From Clostridium thailandense (GTDB lineage: Bacteria > Bacillota > Clostridia > Clostridiales > Clostridiaceae), in assembly GCF_019207025.1 (NCBI RefSeq), contig NZ_JAEEGC010000014.1, forward strand, positions 1-64,000: DNA of 64,000 nucleotides, read 5' to 3'. The notes under the pieces were generated by a model. The model had not been told where the DNA came from. It did no database searches and was given only the letters and a program-made list of their open reading frames with translations. Of the stretch, positions 8,936 to 17,755 are shown one piece after another. The stretch's first letter is position 1. Every line of letters begins with the position of its first letter. The translations under genes and the position numbers were made by a program.

Positions 8936-8956
8936 TAATCTGGAGGTAAAATAATT

Positions 8957-9388
8957 ATGATGTACAGTGAAAAGGTTATGGATCATTTCAGAAATCCTAG
9001 AAATGTTGGAGAAATAGAAGATGCTAATGGTATAGGAGAAGTTGGAAATCCACAATGTGGAGATATAATGAAAATTTATATAAAAGTAGAAGAGAATATA
9101 GTTAAAGATGTAAAATTTAAAACTTTTGGATGTGGTTCAGCTATTGCTTCATCAAGTATGGCTACAGAACTAATAAAAGGAAAAACATTAGAAGATGCTT
9201 GGCAGCTAACTAATAAGGCTGTTGCAGAAGCATTAGATGGTCTTCCACCTGTGAAAATGCATTGTTCAGTACTTGCAGAAGAAGCTATCCATAAAGCAAT
9301 AAATAACTATAGAGAATCAAAAGGATTAGAACCTTGGGAAATGAAAACTCATTCAGAACATATCCATGAGCATGTTCATGGCGAATAG
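8957..9388 (+). CDS. nifU: Fe-S cluster assembly scaffold NifU (IscU-like)
   Basis: The 143-aa protein is an IscU-type scaffold on which [2Fe-2S]/[4Fe-4S] clusters are built. The three ligand cysteines are Cys34 (GNPQCGD, with Asp36), Cys59 (KTFGCGSAIASSS) and Cys103 (KMHCSVLAEEAI). The His-rich tail (HSEHIHEHVHGE) is as often seen in clostridial NifU. ATGATG at 8957/8960 follows GGAGG (8942-8946); the first ATG is used here. A strong terminator at 9393-9447 ends the operon. Confidence 0.94.
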   Translation: MMYSEKVMDHFRNPRNVGEIEDANGIGEVGNPQCGDIMKIYIKVEENIVKDVKFKTFGCGSAIASSSMATELIKGKTLEDAWQLTNKAVAEALDGLPPVKMHCSVLAEEAIHKAINNYRESKGLEPWEMKTHSEHIHEHVHGE

Positions 9389-9392
9389 AAAT

Positions 9393-9447
9393 AAAAAGGT
9401 GGTTACGCAGAGCGCATATTTATGCATTCTGCGCAACCACCTTTTTT
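9393..9447 (+). terminator. Strong Rho-independent terminator of the isc operon
   Basis: AAAAAGGTGGTT and AACCACCTTTTTT, extended inward by GCAGA/TCTGC and GCATA/TATGC, form a long stem ending in a run of T. Confidence 0.92.
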
Positions 9448-9594
9448 AAATAATATTTATTTCCATGGCAATCACTTGATTATTTTTTAGTCTATTATTC
9501 AATTATATAGTTATATTTTTCACTTTATTGGAAAAAATATAATGCATGACTCATTTTTGTATATTTTAATTTAACCTTCAAAATTGTAAAAGTA

Positions 9595-9704
9595 TATATA
9601 GACATCTATACCAGATACCTAAATTATACGCAGGTATATGTGCTTTCAGCTTGAAAATATACGCTGGAGTGTAAGCTAAGTGTCGGCAGGGAGCCGTCTA
9701 TATG
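9595..9704 (+). ncRNA. Candidate structured leader RNA before the PRC-barrel gene
   Basis: TATATAGAC (9595-9603) can pair with GTCTATATG (9696-9704), enclosing three possible hairpins. These are ATACCT/AGGTAT (9615-9620/9632-9637), GCTT..CAGC with GCTG..AAGC (9642-9676), and CGGC/GCCG (about 9684-9696, sharing one base with the closing stem). The result is a cloverleaf-like shape ending just before the ribosome binding site GAGGTGA (9711-9717). I do not recognise a known riboswitch class. Pairing was found by eye only. The sequence from 9448 to 9594 is AT-rich with nothing else I can support. Confidence 0.4.
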
Positions 9705-9723
9705 ACTTATGAGGTGAGATGAT

Positions 9724-10248
9724 TTGTATAGAACAAGAGATTTTATTCTTATGGATGTTATAAGTGTGGAAGGTAAAAAACTTGGTTTTATAGATGATAT
9801 ATTAATAGATTTTAATAAGAAGAAAATAATAGGTTTTAGTATAGCATCTTCTGGTCTATTTAAAAGAAACTTGAGTGTTATGACAGAAAACATAGTAGGA
9901 TTTAACAATGTTATGGTAATCACAAGTGCAGATAAAGGAAAATTTTTAGAGTTTAAAAAAATAAGAGGAATAGATGTAAAGGATCGAAAAGGTAATATTA
10001 TAGGGATGATAGAAGATATTTTATTTGATGAAACAAATTTTATAATGGTAGCAGTAATGATATCTACGGGATTTATTACGAATTTTATATCTGGTAAAAA
10101 AATAATTCTTATAAAGGATTTAATGCTTGGAGAAAAAAATGTGTTATATAGTAGAAAAAATGAAAACCTTAATTTTACAAGTTTACCTCATAGATTATTT
10201 ATAGAAGATGATGAAAATGAAAAAAGTAGAAAAAAAGATACTGTTTAA
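9724..10248 (+). CDS. PRC-barrel domain protein
   Basis: A TTG start (9724) lies 6 bp after GAGGTGA. The 174-aa protein has two PRC-barrel-like beta repeats. The first is around residues 4-70 (RDFILMDVISVEGKKLGFID, then DILIDFNKKKIIGFSI). The second is around 80-140 (RGIDVKDRKGNIIGMIEDIL). The tail is polar and charged. PRC-barrels are small beta domains found in RNA-processing and regulatory proteins, and the role here is not known. The permease gene that follows overlaps its 3' end by 41 bp, so the two are translationally coupled. Confidence 0.82.
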   Translation: MYRTRDFILMDVISVEGKKLGFIDDILIDFNKKKIIGFSIASSGLFKRNLSVMTENIVGFNNVMVITSADKGKFLEFKKIRGIDVKDRKGNIIGMIEDILFDETNFIMVAVMISTGFITNFISGKKIILIKDLMLGEKNVLYSRKNENLNFTSLPHRLFIEDDENEKSRKKDTV

Positions 10249-11245
10249 ATATGCAATATTATTAATAAGTATACTTATTGTAATATTTGTATGCATTAGA
10301 AATTCCGTTATAAGAGAAGTATTATATCTACTATTTATATCATTTATTATTTCATATACATTAAGACCATTACAAAAGAAAATACAGCACTATGGACTAA
10401 GTAAAAGAGCTTCAGCACTAATATTAATATGTATACTGATACTGATGGTTATAGCAGCTTTTACGTTATTGATACCATCAATATTTAAGGAAAGTCTAAA
10501 TATAAATTCAACTTTTGACAATATTCAAAAAATCATAGATAAGTTCTATTTAAAATTAAAGCCTATAAGCAGCAATAAGACTATTTATGCAGTAATTGAT
10601 AAAGTTCATACTAGAATAAATGATCAGATGATAAAATTCTTTACAAATATTTTTGAATCTATATTAAATATAGGCCAAAATATAGTTTCTATAGCTGTAA
10701 TACCTATAATATGTTATTACTTTTTAGCTGATGGGCATAGCATTGGTAACAAAATATTAAATTTTTTCCCTATTAGAAGCAGAACTATGGTAAGGAAAAT
10801 ATGTTGTGATATAGACAAAATACTTGGAAGATATATTGTTAGTCAATTGTTTTTATGTTTGCTTATTGGTGGAGCTACTTTTATAACTCTTGTTTTTTTA
10901 AAAGTAGGTTTTCCTGTAATTTTATCTGTGCTAAATGCTTTTTTTAATATAGTTCCATACTTTGGACCAATATTTGGAGCAATACCGGCTGTACTTGTTG
11001 CTCTAGTAGATTCCCCACAAAAAGCATTGTATACTATTATATGGTTGTATCTTATCCAACAGATTGAAGGAAATATACTATCACCAAAGATAACTGGCGA
11101 TAGTATTAGTATGCATCCTTTAGTAGTAATATTGTTACTTATAATAGGGGGGAAGGCTGCTGGTTTTTTAGGGATGATATTAGCTATTCCGATAGGAGTT
11201 ATTATAAAAGTAATATATGAAGATCTTAATTACTATTTGTTTTAA
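10208..11245 (+). CDS. AI-2E family transporter (PerM/YtvI-like permease)
   Basis: The 345-aa protein has the hydrophobic pattern of the AI-2E/UPF0118 family. Two or three N-terminal membrane segments (about 10-90) come first, then a soluble stretch (about 95-155). A cluster of C-terminal membrane segments follows, with the family signature FFNIVPYFGPIFGAIPAVLVAL near residue 245 and LIIGGKAAGFLGMILAIPIG near residue 315. Substrates vary in this family (signals, ions, or unknown), so none is assigned. ATGs at 10208, 10211 and 10217 all lie inside the preceding gene; no strong ribosome binding site distinguishes them, consistent with coupled translation. Confidence 0.85.
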   Translation: MMKMKKVEKKILFKYAILLISILIVIFVCIRNSVIREVLYLLFISFIISYTLRPLQKKIQHYGLSKRASALILICILILMVIAAFTLLIPSIFKESLNINSTFDNIQKIIDKFYLKLKPISSNKTIYAVIDKVHTRINDQMIKFFTNIFESILNIGQNIVSIAVIPIICYYFLADGHSIGNKILNFFPIRSRTMVRKICCDIDKILGRYIVSQLFLCLLIGGATFITLVFLKVGFPVILSVLNAFFNIVPYFGPIFGAIPAVLVALVDSPQKALYTIIWLYLIQQIEGNILSPKITGDSISMHPLVVILLLIIGGKAAGFLGMILAIPIGVIIKVIYEDLNYYLF

Positions 11246-11277
11246 GAATTTATAACAGCTAATTATAAAAACCAATA

Positions 11278-11306
11278 TTGACACGAATTATATTTTTATT
11301 TATAAT
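11278..11306 (+). promoter_or_regulatory. Consensus sigma-A promoter of alaS
   Basis: TTGACA (11278-11283) and TATAAT (11301-11306) are both perfect and separated by 17 bp. Transcription would begin near 11313, just before the T-box leader. Confidence 0.9.
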
Positions 11307-11329
11307 TTGTATCATAATTAGATATTAAG

Positions 11330-11560
11330 ACAATGATTGGAAGGAGTAAATATAATTGGTTGCACCAAGAGAAGAAGTGGTTGGTGGAAACTTCCTGTAA
11401 CCTATATTGAAGCAGTCCAGGAGTCATATTTTTTTAAGATATCAGCTTACAATTCAAACTGTGGTTAGTTAGTTTGAGATATATAACTATTGTTAAAGCT
11501 GAAAATTAGGGTGGTACCACGGAATAAGCTTTCGTCCCTTACGGGATGGGAGTTTTTTTA
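11330..11560 (+). promoter_or_regulatory. T-box leader (alanine) of alaS
   Basis: The T-box sequence AGGGTGGTACCACGG (11508-11522) is unmistakable. The UGGU at 11512-11515 fits the ACCA end of tRNA-Ala. In stem I, GGAGTAA lies opposite TATTGAAGCAGTCC, and GCA at 11412-11414 is a good specifier codon for alanine. The flanking TGGA/TCCA and ATATA/TATAT pairs support that placement. The terminator follows (TTTCGTCCC paired with GGGATGGGAG, then T-run 11553-11559). Uncharged tRNA-Ala should stabilise the antiterminator and allow alaS transcription. Confidence 0.93.
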
Positions 11561-11596
11561 TTAAAATAAATTTAATTTACAAAGGAGAGATGGACA

Positions 11597-14236
11597 ATGG
11601 AAAAGTTAGGCTTGAATCAAATTAGAGAAATGTATTTAAGCTTTTTTGAAAGCAAAGAACATTTAAGAATGCCAAGTGCTTCACTTATACCTAAAAATGA
11701 CAAGAGTTTGTTGCTAATAAATGCTGGTATGGCACCGTTAAAACCATATTTTACAGGTATGCAGGTTCCTCCAAGAAATAAGGTAACTACCTGCCAAAAG
11801 TGTATAAGAACTGGTGACATAGAGAATGTCGGAAAAACCTCTAGACATGGAACATTTTTTGAAATGCTCGGAAATTTTTCGTTTGGAGACTATTTTAAGG
11901 AAGAGGCTATTCCATGGGCGTGGGAGTTTATAACAGAAGTTTTGAAACTTCCTAAGGATAGGTTGTATGTAACAATTTATCTAGATGATGATGAATCTTT
12001 CGATATATGGACTAAAAAAGTAGGGGTTGACCCTTCAAGAATATTTAGACTTGGTAAGGATGATAACTTCTGGGAGCTTGGAGTAGGACCTTGTGGACCT
12101 TGTTCTGAAATTCACTTTGATAGAGGGGCAGGTAACATAAGTAGTGCGGATGAATTTGTTAAAGCTGCAGATGAAGATAGGGTAGTTGAATTTTGGAATC
12201 TTGTATTTACACAATTTGATAAGGATGAAGAAGGAAATTATAATAAACTAGCAAAACCAAATATTGATACTGGTATGGGACTTGAAAGAATTGCAACTAT
12301 AATGCAAGGAAAAAACAGCATATTTGAAGTTGATACTTTGAGAGCTATATTAGACGAAATAAGCAAAACTACTGATACTAAATACGGTAGCAGTGAAAAA
12401 AGTGATATATCTATGAGAGTTATAACTGATCATATAAGAAGTGTAACTTTTATGATTAGTGATGGAATATTACCTTCAAATGAAGGTCGTGGTTATGTTC
12501 TTAGAAGATTGTTAAGAAGAGCTGCAAAACACGGAAAATCATTAGGAATAAATGGCGAATTTTTGTATAAGCTAACAGATGTAGTTATAGACAATGCTAG
12601 TGGAAACTATCCAGAACTTAAAGAGAAGAGAGAGTATATAAAGAAGGTTATAAAACTAGAAGAAGAAAGATTTGCAGAAACTATAGATAGTGGAATGCAA
12701 ATACTAAACGAATACATAGAAAAACTTCAAAATAGCAGTACTTCTATGTTAGGTGGCGATAAAGCCTTTAAATTATATGATACTTATGGATTCCCTATAG
12801 AGCTTACTCAAGAAATATTAGAAGAAAAGGGCATGACGGTAGATTTAGAAGGTTTTAATAAAGAAATGCAGAGTCAGAGAGAAAGAGCTAGAGCTGCTAG
12901 AGAAGAAACTAACTACATGGGTGCTGAAGATACTATATTGAATAAAATTCCTTTAGAAATAGAAACCGAGTTTGATGGATATGATGTATTAGATTTGAAT
13001 TCAAAGGTTAAAATTTTAATAAAAGAAGAGGAATTTGTAAATCAACTTAATGAAGGGGAAAAAGGTGTTATTATCACTGAAAAGACTCCTTTTTATGCAG
13101 AAATGGGAGGTCAGGTAGGAGATAAAGGCATAGTAACGCTTGGTTCTTTTAAAGCAGAAGTTTTAGATTGTAAAAAGAATTTAGCAGGAAAGGTACTTCA
13201 TTTTGTTAAAGTTATTTCGGGAAATGTCAAGGTTAATGAAGAAATTACTTTAAAAGTAAATGAACAAAGAAGAAATAACATAAGAAGAAATCATACTGCA
13301 ACACACGTTTTAAATGAGGCATTAAGAAAAGTTTTAGGTGATCATGTACACCAATCTGGATCTTATGTCGATGATGATAGACTAAGATTTGATTTTAACC
13401 ATTTTGAGGCTGTAAATGATGATGAACTTGAAAAAGTAGAGAAACTAGTTAATGAAAATGTTATGAAAGTTATGGATGTTAAAACTCAAGTTATGACTTT
13501 AGAAGAAGCAAGAGAAAGTGGAGCTATAGCTTTATTTGACGACAAATACAAAGATGAAGTGAGAGTAGTTTCGGTGGGGGATTTTAGTAAAGAGCTATGT
13601 GGAGGAACTCATGTAGTAAACTCAGGACAGATTGGTTTATTCAAAATAGTTTCAGAGGCTGGTGTTGCTGCTGGAATAAGAAGAATTGAAGCTGTTACTG
13701 GTCCTAGAGCAATTGCCTTTGTTGAAGAAAAGAATAATCTTGTTAAAGAAATTTCTAATAAATTAAAATGTGCTGAAAAGGAAATATTGCATAGACTAGA
13801 TGTACAATTTGCCGAGTTAAAAGAAAAAGACAGAGAAATAGTTGAATTGAAATCTAAGCTTGCTAGTGGTTCAGAAAATGAAATTTTAAATAATGGAAAA
13901 GAGATAAAAGGAGTAAAACTTCTTACTGGAATGTTAAAGGATATTGATGGCAACTCACTTAGAGAGCTTGCTGATAAAATTAGAAGCAAGGCTGGAGAAT
14001 GTGTTGTAGTTCTTGGAAGTACATGTGAAGGAAAGGTTCAATTGGTTGCGATGGCAACAAAGGGTGTAATTGAAAAAGGCGTTCATTGTGGAAAAATTAT
14101 AAAAGAGGTAGCAGCTGTTACCGGCGGCGGAGGAGGTGGAAGACCAGACATGGCTCAAGCTGGTGGAAAACTACCAGAAAAGTTAGATAAAGCAATAGAA
14201 AGCTGCTTTGGAATTGTGGAAAAACTAGTTAAATAG
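11597..14236 (+). CDS. alaS: Alanyl-tRNA synthetase
   Basis: The enzyme charges tRNA-Ala in the cytoplasm. The 879-aa length is standard. The N-terminal class II aminoacylation core includes [20 protein letters not shown]-like sequence near residue 83, FWNLVFTQF and [11 protein letters not shown]. The editing domain has the zinc motif [11 protein letters not shown] (HxxxH, about residue 565) and ELCGGTHV (about 665). The C-Ala domain ends with a glycine-rich [15 protein letters not shown] segment. GGAGAGATGGACA precedes the ATG. Expression is controlled by the T-box upstream. ireB follows after 62 bp with a possible own promoter. Confidence 0.97.
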   Translation: MEKLGLNQIREMYLSFFESKEHLRMPSASLIPKNDKSLLLINAGMAPLKPYFTGMQVPPRNKVTTCQKCIRTGDIENVGKTSRHGTFFEMLGNFSFGDYFKEEAIPWAWEFITEVLKLPKDRLYVTIYLDDDESFDIWTKKVGVDPSRIFRLGKDDNFWELGVGPCGPCSEIHFDRGAGNISSADEFVKAADEDRVVEFWNLVFTQFDKDEEGNYNKLAKPNIDTGMGLERIATIMQGKNSIFEVDTLRAILDEISKTTDTKYGSSEKSDISMRVITDHIRSVTFMISDGILPSNEGRGYVLRRLLRRAAKHGKSLGINGEFLYKLTDVVIDNASGNYPELKEKREYIKKVIKLEEERFAETIDSGMQILNEYIEKLQNSSTSMLGGDKAFKLYDTYGFPIELTQEILEEKGMTVDLEGFNKEMQSQRERARAAREETNYMGAEDTILNKIPLEIETEFDGYDVLDLNSKVKILIKEEEFVNQLNEGEKGVIITEKTPFYAEMGGQVGDKGIVTLGSFKAEVLDCKKNLAGKVLHFVKVISGNVKVNEEITLKVNEQRRNNIRRNHTATHVLNEALRKVLGDHVHQSGSYVDDDRLRFDFNHFEAVNDDELEKVEKLVNENVMKVMDVKTQVMTLEEARESGAIALFDDKYKDEVRVVSVGDFSKELCGGTHVVNSGQIGLFKIVSEAGVAAGIRRIEAVTGPRAIAFVEEKNNLVKEISNKLKCAEKEILHRLDVQFAELKEKDREIVELKSKLASGSENEILNNGKEIKGVKLLTGMLKDIDGNSLRELADKIRSKAGECVVVLGSTCEGKVQLVAMATKGVIEKGVHCGKIIKEVAAVTGGGGGGRPDMAQAGGKLPEKLDKAIESCFGIVEKLVK

Positions 14237-14265
14237 TATACAATTCATTAAATATAGTCTATAAT
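14237..14265 (+). promoter_or_regulatory. Candidate promoter before ireB
   Basis: TATACA (14237-14242), a 17-bp spacer and TATAAT (14260-14265). The -35 is a 4/6 match, so ireB may have its own promoter as well as read-through from alaS. Confidence 0.45.
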
Positions 14266-14298
14266 ATATTTAATAGATATTGTTAGCGAGGTGATAAA

Positions 14299-14550
14299 AT
14301 GAGTAACGATAATACTATCCAGTTTGATATTTCTAAGAGCAAAAAAGATTTAACTAAAGAAATATTAACTGAGATTTACGATTCGCTAATTAAAAAAGGT
14401 TATAATCCTGTAAACCAACTTGTAGGCTATTTAATTTCTGGCGATCCAACATATATTACAAATTATAATGGTGCAAGATCCCTAGTAAGGAAGCTTGAAA
14501 GAGATGAGATATTAGAAGAGGTTTTAAAGGCATATCTAGGGATAAAATAA
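14299..14550 (+). CDS. ireB: IreB family regulatory phosphoprotein (UPF0297)
   Basis: The 83-aa protein matches IreB/YrzL over its whole length: [18 protein letters not shown] near the N-terminus, then [20 protein letters not shown] and [17 protein letters not shown]. In Enterococcus, IreB is phosphorylated on N-terminal Thr by the PASTA kinase IreK and dephosphorylated by IreP, and it affects cephalosporin resistance. The corresponding kinase and phosphatase (prkC, prpC) are encoded at the right end of this window. An N-terminal Thr (MSNDNT) is present. GAGGTGA precedes the ATG. Confidence 0.93.
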   Translation: MSNDNTIQFDISKSKKDLTKEILTEIYDSLIKKGYNPVNQLVGYLISGDPTYITNYNGARSLVRKLERDEILEEVLKAYLGIK

Positions 14551-14577
14551 AAGTGCCCTTAGGGGCATTTTTATTTT
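14551..14577 (+). terminator. Rho-independent terminator after ireB
   Basis: A short stem TGCCC/GGGCA with loop TTAGG-like sequence is followed by ATTTTTATTTT. Confidence 0.7.
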
Positions 14578-14608
14578 AAATTTGAACATAATAATGTAGG
14601 AGAATAAA

Positions 14609-15025
14609 ATGAGAATACTTGGATTAGATATAGGAGATAGAACTATAGGAGTTGCAGTAAGTGACCCACTTGGTTTTACTGCACAGGGGATTACTACCAT
14701 TAGAAGAAAGAGCGTAGATAAAGATTTAGAAGAACTTAAGAAAATTTGTGATGAATACAGTGTAGAATCTATAGTAGCTGGGCTTCCTAAAAATATGAAT
14801 GGAACTTTAGGACCTCAAAGTGAAAAAGTAATGAACTTTTGTGATTCCATAAAAGAGCATATTAAGTTGCCAATTAATATGTGGGATGAAAGGTTAACTA
14901 CTGTAGCTGCCCATAGAGCTATGCTTGAGGCAGATTTATCACGTGCAAAAAGGAAGAAAATTGTAGATAAAATGGCTGCTATATATATACTTCAAGGGTA
15001 TTTAGATAGTATTGCTAAAAAATAA
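14609..15025 (+). CDS. ruvX: Holliday junction resolvase-like protein RuvX (YqgF)
   Basis: The 138-aa protein is a RNase H-like YqgF-family nuclease, linked to Holliday junction resolution and, in Escherichia coli, to 16S rRNA 5' maturation. Motifs seen are the N-terminal [20 protein letters not shown] with its catalytic Asp, [18 protein letters not shown] in the middle, and the C-terminal [15 protein letters not shown] plus [18 protein letters not shown] with another conserved Asp. AGGAGAATAAA precedes the ATG. The order ireB-ruvX-DUF1292 is the common Firmicutes arrangement. Confidence 0.94.
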   Translation: MRILGLDIGDRTIGVAVSDPLGFTAQGITTIRRKSVDKDLEELKKICDEYSVESIVAGLPKNMNGTLGPQSEKVMNFCDSIKEHIKLPINMWDERLTTVAAHRAMLEADLSRAKRKKIVDKMAAIYILQGYLDSIAKK

Positions 15026-15101
15026 TAGACATTTGTATTCTAAGATTTTGTAAATAAATTATTATTTGAGAATATGAAATGTTAATAAGAGGTGATATAT
15101 T

Positions 15102-15374
15102 ATGGAAAATGATGTAACAAGTATAGTTTTAAACGATGAAGATGGTAATGAAGTAGAATTTGAAGTAATAACTAAGATGGATATAGAAGATAAAGAATAT
15201 TTAGTAGTTGTACCAAAAGATAGAGATGAAGAAGATACAGATGAAGCAATTGTACTTAGAATTGACAAAGACGAAGATGACAATGATATATTAGTTACTG
15301 TGGAAGATGACGATGAATTTGAAATTGTTTCGGAGGCATATGAAACACTGTTTAGTGAGGATGAACTTAATTAG
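15102..15374 (+). CDS. DUF1292 domain protein (YrzB-like)
   Basis: This very acidic 90-aa protein matches DUF1292. It contains IVLNDEDGNEVEFEVITKMD near the start, EYLVVVPKDRDEEDTDEAIV in the middle, and ends with EDDDEFEIVSEAYETLFSED. The family is widespread in Firmicutes beside ireB and ruvX; its biochemical role is not established. GAGGTGATATATT precedes the ATG. A terminator follows directly. Confidence 0.88.
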   Translation: MENDVTSIVLNDEDGNEVEFEVITKMDIEDKEYLVVVPKDRDEEDTDEAIVLRIDKDEDDNDILVTVEDDDEFEIVSEAYETLFSEDELN

Positions 15375-15383
15375 TGCCTATTT

Positions 15384-15417
15384 ACTCCTCTAACGTTAGT
15401 AAGAGGAGTTTTATTTT
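15384..15417 (+). terminator. Rho-independent terminator after the DUF1292 gene
   Basis: ACTCCTCT (15384-15391) pairs with AGAGGAGT (15402-15409), followed by TTTATTTT. Confidence 0.88.
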
Positions 15418-15436
15418 AGTATTAATTGATTTTCAA

Positions 15437-15486
15437 TTGACAATAAGAAATTTTAGTATTAAACTGAAATTTGAAACTAATACTAA
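15437..15486 (+). promoter_or_regulatory. fur promoter with overlapping inverted repeat
   Basis: TTGACA (15437-15442), 17 bp and TAAACT (15460-15465) form a likely promoter. TTAGTATTA (15453-15461) is repeated in inverted form as TAATACTAA (15478-15486), overlapping the -10 region. This is a possible operator, perhaps for Fur itself, but it does not match a canonical Fur box closely. Confidence 0.5.
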
Positions 15487-15515
15487 GAATAAATAATTGA
15501 AACGGGGTTATTAAA

Positions 15516-15965
15516 ATGGCAAAGCTTTCGTCTGAAGAAATAGAAAAATTAAAAAATAATTTAAAGGAAAAAGGATATAAACTTACACCACAGAGGCGAG
15601 CTATAGTAGATATAATAATAAGAAATGAAGGCAGTCATTTAACAACGGAAGAATTATATGATCTTGTAAAAAAAGAATGTCCAGAAATAGGTCTTGCTAC
15701 AGTTTATAGAACAGTTCAATTGTTAGAGGAACTAGGAGTAATATGTAAGTTAGATCTTAATGATGGGTGTAATAGATATGAACTAGTACATGAAGAAGAA
15801 AATCATCAGCATCATCACCTTATTTGTACTAACTGTGGAAAGGTAATTGAAGTAGAAGGAGACTTATTAGAAGTTTTAGAACATGAAATAGTTGAAAAAT
15901 ATAACTTCAAGATTACTAATCACAGTGTTAAGTTTTACGGAATATGTGATGACTGTAAAAAATAA
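15516..15965 (+). CDS. fur: Fur family metal-dependent repressor
   Basis: The 149-aa protein has the Fur winged helix (KLTPQRRAIVDIIIRNEGSH, then GLATVYRTVQLLEELGVI) and the metal-binding C-terminal domain. HQHHHLICTNCGKVIE supplies His and the CxxC pair Cys104/Cys107. A second CxxC (GICDDCKK) at the C-terminus completes the structural zinc site. Fur, PerR and Zur are hard to tell apart by eye. Fur proper is favoured by its place next to the alaS-ireB-ruvX cluster as in other clostridia, which is an inference. Confidence 0.87.
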   Translation: MAKLSSEEIEKLKNNLKEKGYKLTPQRRAIVDIIIRNEGSHLTTEELYDLVKKECPEIGLATVYRTVQLLEELGVICKLDLNDGCNRYELVHEEENHQHHHLICTNCGKVIEVEGDLLEVLEHEIVEKYNFKITNHSVKFYGICDDCKK

Positions 15966-16013
15966 ATTTGCAAAAATATCTAAAATAATAAATGAAGAAG
16001 GAGGGGAGGATTT

Positions 16014-17681
16014 TTGCGTAAAGAAAAAGATAAGGTAAAAATTATTCCATTAGGTGGATTAAATGAAATAGGAAAGAATTTAACTGCCATAGAATATAAA
16101 AATGACATAGTTGTAATTGATTGTGGACTCAAATTTCCTGATGAAGAAATGCTTGGTATAGATGTAGTAATACCGGATATAAGCTATCTTCAAAAAAATA
16201 CAGAAAAGGTAAAGGGAATATTTCTGACCCATGGCCACGAAGATCATATTGGTGCGTTGCCATATGTATTAAAGGAGTTGAACGTCCCTGTATACGGTAC
16301 GAAGTTAACTTTGGGAATTGTTCAAACAAAGTTAAAGGAACATAATCTACTTAGTGTTGTTGATTTAAGATGTATAAAACCAAAGGATATGGTAAAGCTT
16401 GAAAATGTATCAGTGGAATTTATAAGAACGAGCCACAGTATCGCGGATTCAGTAGCTATTGCTATTCATACTCCTGCGGGCGTTGTGCTGCATACAGGAG
16501 ATTTTAAAATTGATTATACGCCAATAGATGGGCATGTAGCTGATTTAGCTAGGTTTGCAGAACTTGGTAAAAAAGGCGTATCAGTAATGCTTGCAGACAG
16601 TACAAATGTTGAGAGGCCGGGCTATACTATGTCTGAAAGCATAGTTGGGGATACTTTCCAAGAGATTTTTTCTTGTGCTAAAGGGAGAATTATAGTGGCT
16701 ACCTTTGCCTCGCATGTTCATAGAATACAGCAAATTATTAGAGCTGCTGTAAAATATGATAGAAAAGTTGCTGTTTCTGGAAGAAGCATGGAAAACATAA
16801 TGGAAGTAGGGGTAGAATTAGGATACATAACTGCTGAGAAAGATGTGTTTATAAATGTAGATAATATAAATAAATATCCAGAAAATAAAATTGTTATTAT
16901 AACAACAGGAAGTCAGGGAGAACCAATGTCAGCACTTTCAAGGATGGCGGCTTCAGAGCACAAAAAAATCAACATTCTTCCAGGTGATATGGTAGTAATA
17001 TCTGCCAATCCTATACCGGGAAATGAAAAACTTATATCAAGAGTTATAAATCAATTATTTAAAAAAGGTGCTCAAGTAATTTATGAATCATTGGCGGATG
17101 TACATGTTTCAGGGCATGCTTGTCAGGAAGAATTAAAGCTTATGCATACTCTTGTAAAACCTAAGTTTTTTATACCAGTTCATGGTGAATATAGGCATTT
17201 AAAGCAGCATGGTGAACTTGCAATTAAGTTAGGAATGCCGTCTAATAACGTAATAATTGCTGACAATGGAGATGTTATAGAGGTAAGCAGAGATTCTATA
17301 AGAAAGAATGGCACAGTAGTGTCTGGTCAGGTTTTTGTTGATGGACTTGGAGTTGGAGATGTCGGCAACATAGTATTAAGAGACAGAAAGCATCTATCAC
17401 AAGATGGAATACTTACAGTAGTAGTTACTATTGAAAAGGAAAGTGGAAGTGTAATTGCTGGTCCGGATATTATTTCAAGAGGATTTGTATATGTAAGGGA
17501 GTCTGAAGATTTAATGGGTGAAGCTAGAGATTTAGTAAGAAATGCTTTGAGAGAATGTGAAGAAAAACATATAACTGAATGGGCTAGCATAAAATCCAAT
17601 ATAAAAGAAGTTTTAAGAATGTTCTTGTATGAAAAAACAAAACGAAAACCAATGATATTACCTATAATTATGGAAATTTAG
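16014..17681 (+). CDS. rnj: Ribonuclease J
   Basis: RNase J is a beta-CASP metallo-beta-lactamase with 5'-3' exonuclease and endonuclease activity in mRNA decay. The 555-aa product begins at a TTG (16014) behind AAGGAGGGGAGGA. It shows the metal motif LTHGHEDHIGALPYV (His73, His75, Asp77, His78), HTGDFKID with the ligand His, ADSTNVERPGYT, the beta-CASP GRSMEN region, and ISANPIPGNE. VHVSGHACQEELKLM and IPVHGEYRHLKQH carry the later His residues. Two RNase J paralogues exist in Bacillus; I see one here. Confidence 0.95.
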   Translation: MRKEKDKVKIIPLGGLNEIGKNLTAIEYKNDIVVIDCGLKFPDEEMLGIDVVIPDISYLQKNTEKVKGIFLTHGHEDHIGALPYVLKELNVPVYGTKLTLGIVQTKLKEHNLLSVVDLRCIKPKDMVKLENVSVEFIRTSHSIADSVAIAIHTPAGVVLHTGDFKIDYTPIDGHVADLARFAELGKKGVSVMLADSTNVERPGYTMSESIVGDTFQEIFSCAKGRIIVATFASHVHRIQQIIRAAVKYDRKVAVSGRSMENIMEVGVELGYITAEKDVFINVDNINKYPENKIVIITTGSQGEPMSALSRMAASEHKKINILPGDMVVISANPIPGNEKLISRVINQLFKKGAQVIYESLADVHVSGHACQEELKLMHTLVKPKFFIPVHGEYRHLKQHGELAIKLGMPSNNVIIADNGDVIEVSRDSIRKNGTVVSGQVFVDGLGVGDVGNIVLRDRKHLSQDGILTVVVTIEKESGSVIAGPDIISRGFVYVRESEDLMGEARDLVRNALRECEEKHITEWASIKSNIKEVLRMFLYEKTKRKPMILPIIMEI

Positions 17682-17716
17682 ATTCATATTGAATTGAGAA
17701 TGAATCTAAATTTTAC
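17677..17716 (+). terminator. Possible terminator overlapping the RNase J stop codon
   Basis: TTTAGATTCAT (17677-17687) pairs with ATGAATCTAAA (17700-17710), followed by TTTTAC. The stem includes the TAG stop. The short U-run makes termination uncertain. Confidence 0.5.
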
Positions 17717-17755
17717 TCATTCTAAATTTTCAGTTATTAGAAAGGGGATTATATA

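Noticed and set aside
7748-9388. Nitrogen fixation cluster because of nifS/nifU names
   Set aside because: No nitrogenase or Nif-specific gene is present. With iscR in front this is the housekeeping Fe-S assembly operon.
9595-9704. tRNA gene in the cloverleaf-like leader
   Set aside because: The outer stem and three hairpins recall a tRNA, but there is no T-loop GGTTCGA, no 7-base anticodon loop and the length is about 110.
13609-13989. 126-codon minus-strand frame inside alaS
   Set aside because: It lies wholly within the strongly conserved alaS gene on the other strand; no Shine-Dalgarno and low-complexity Ser/Leu-rich product. A shadow frame.
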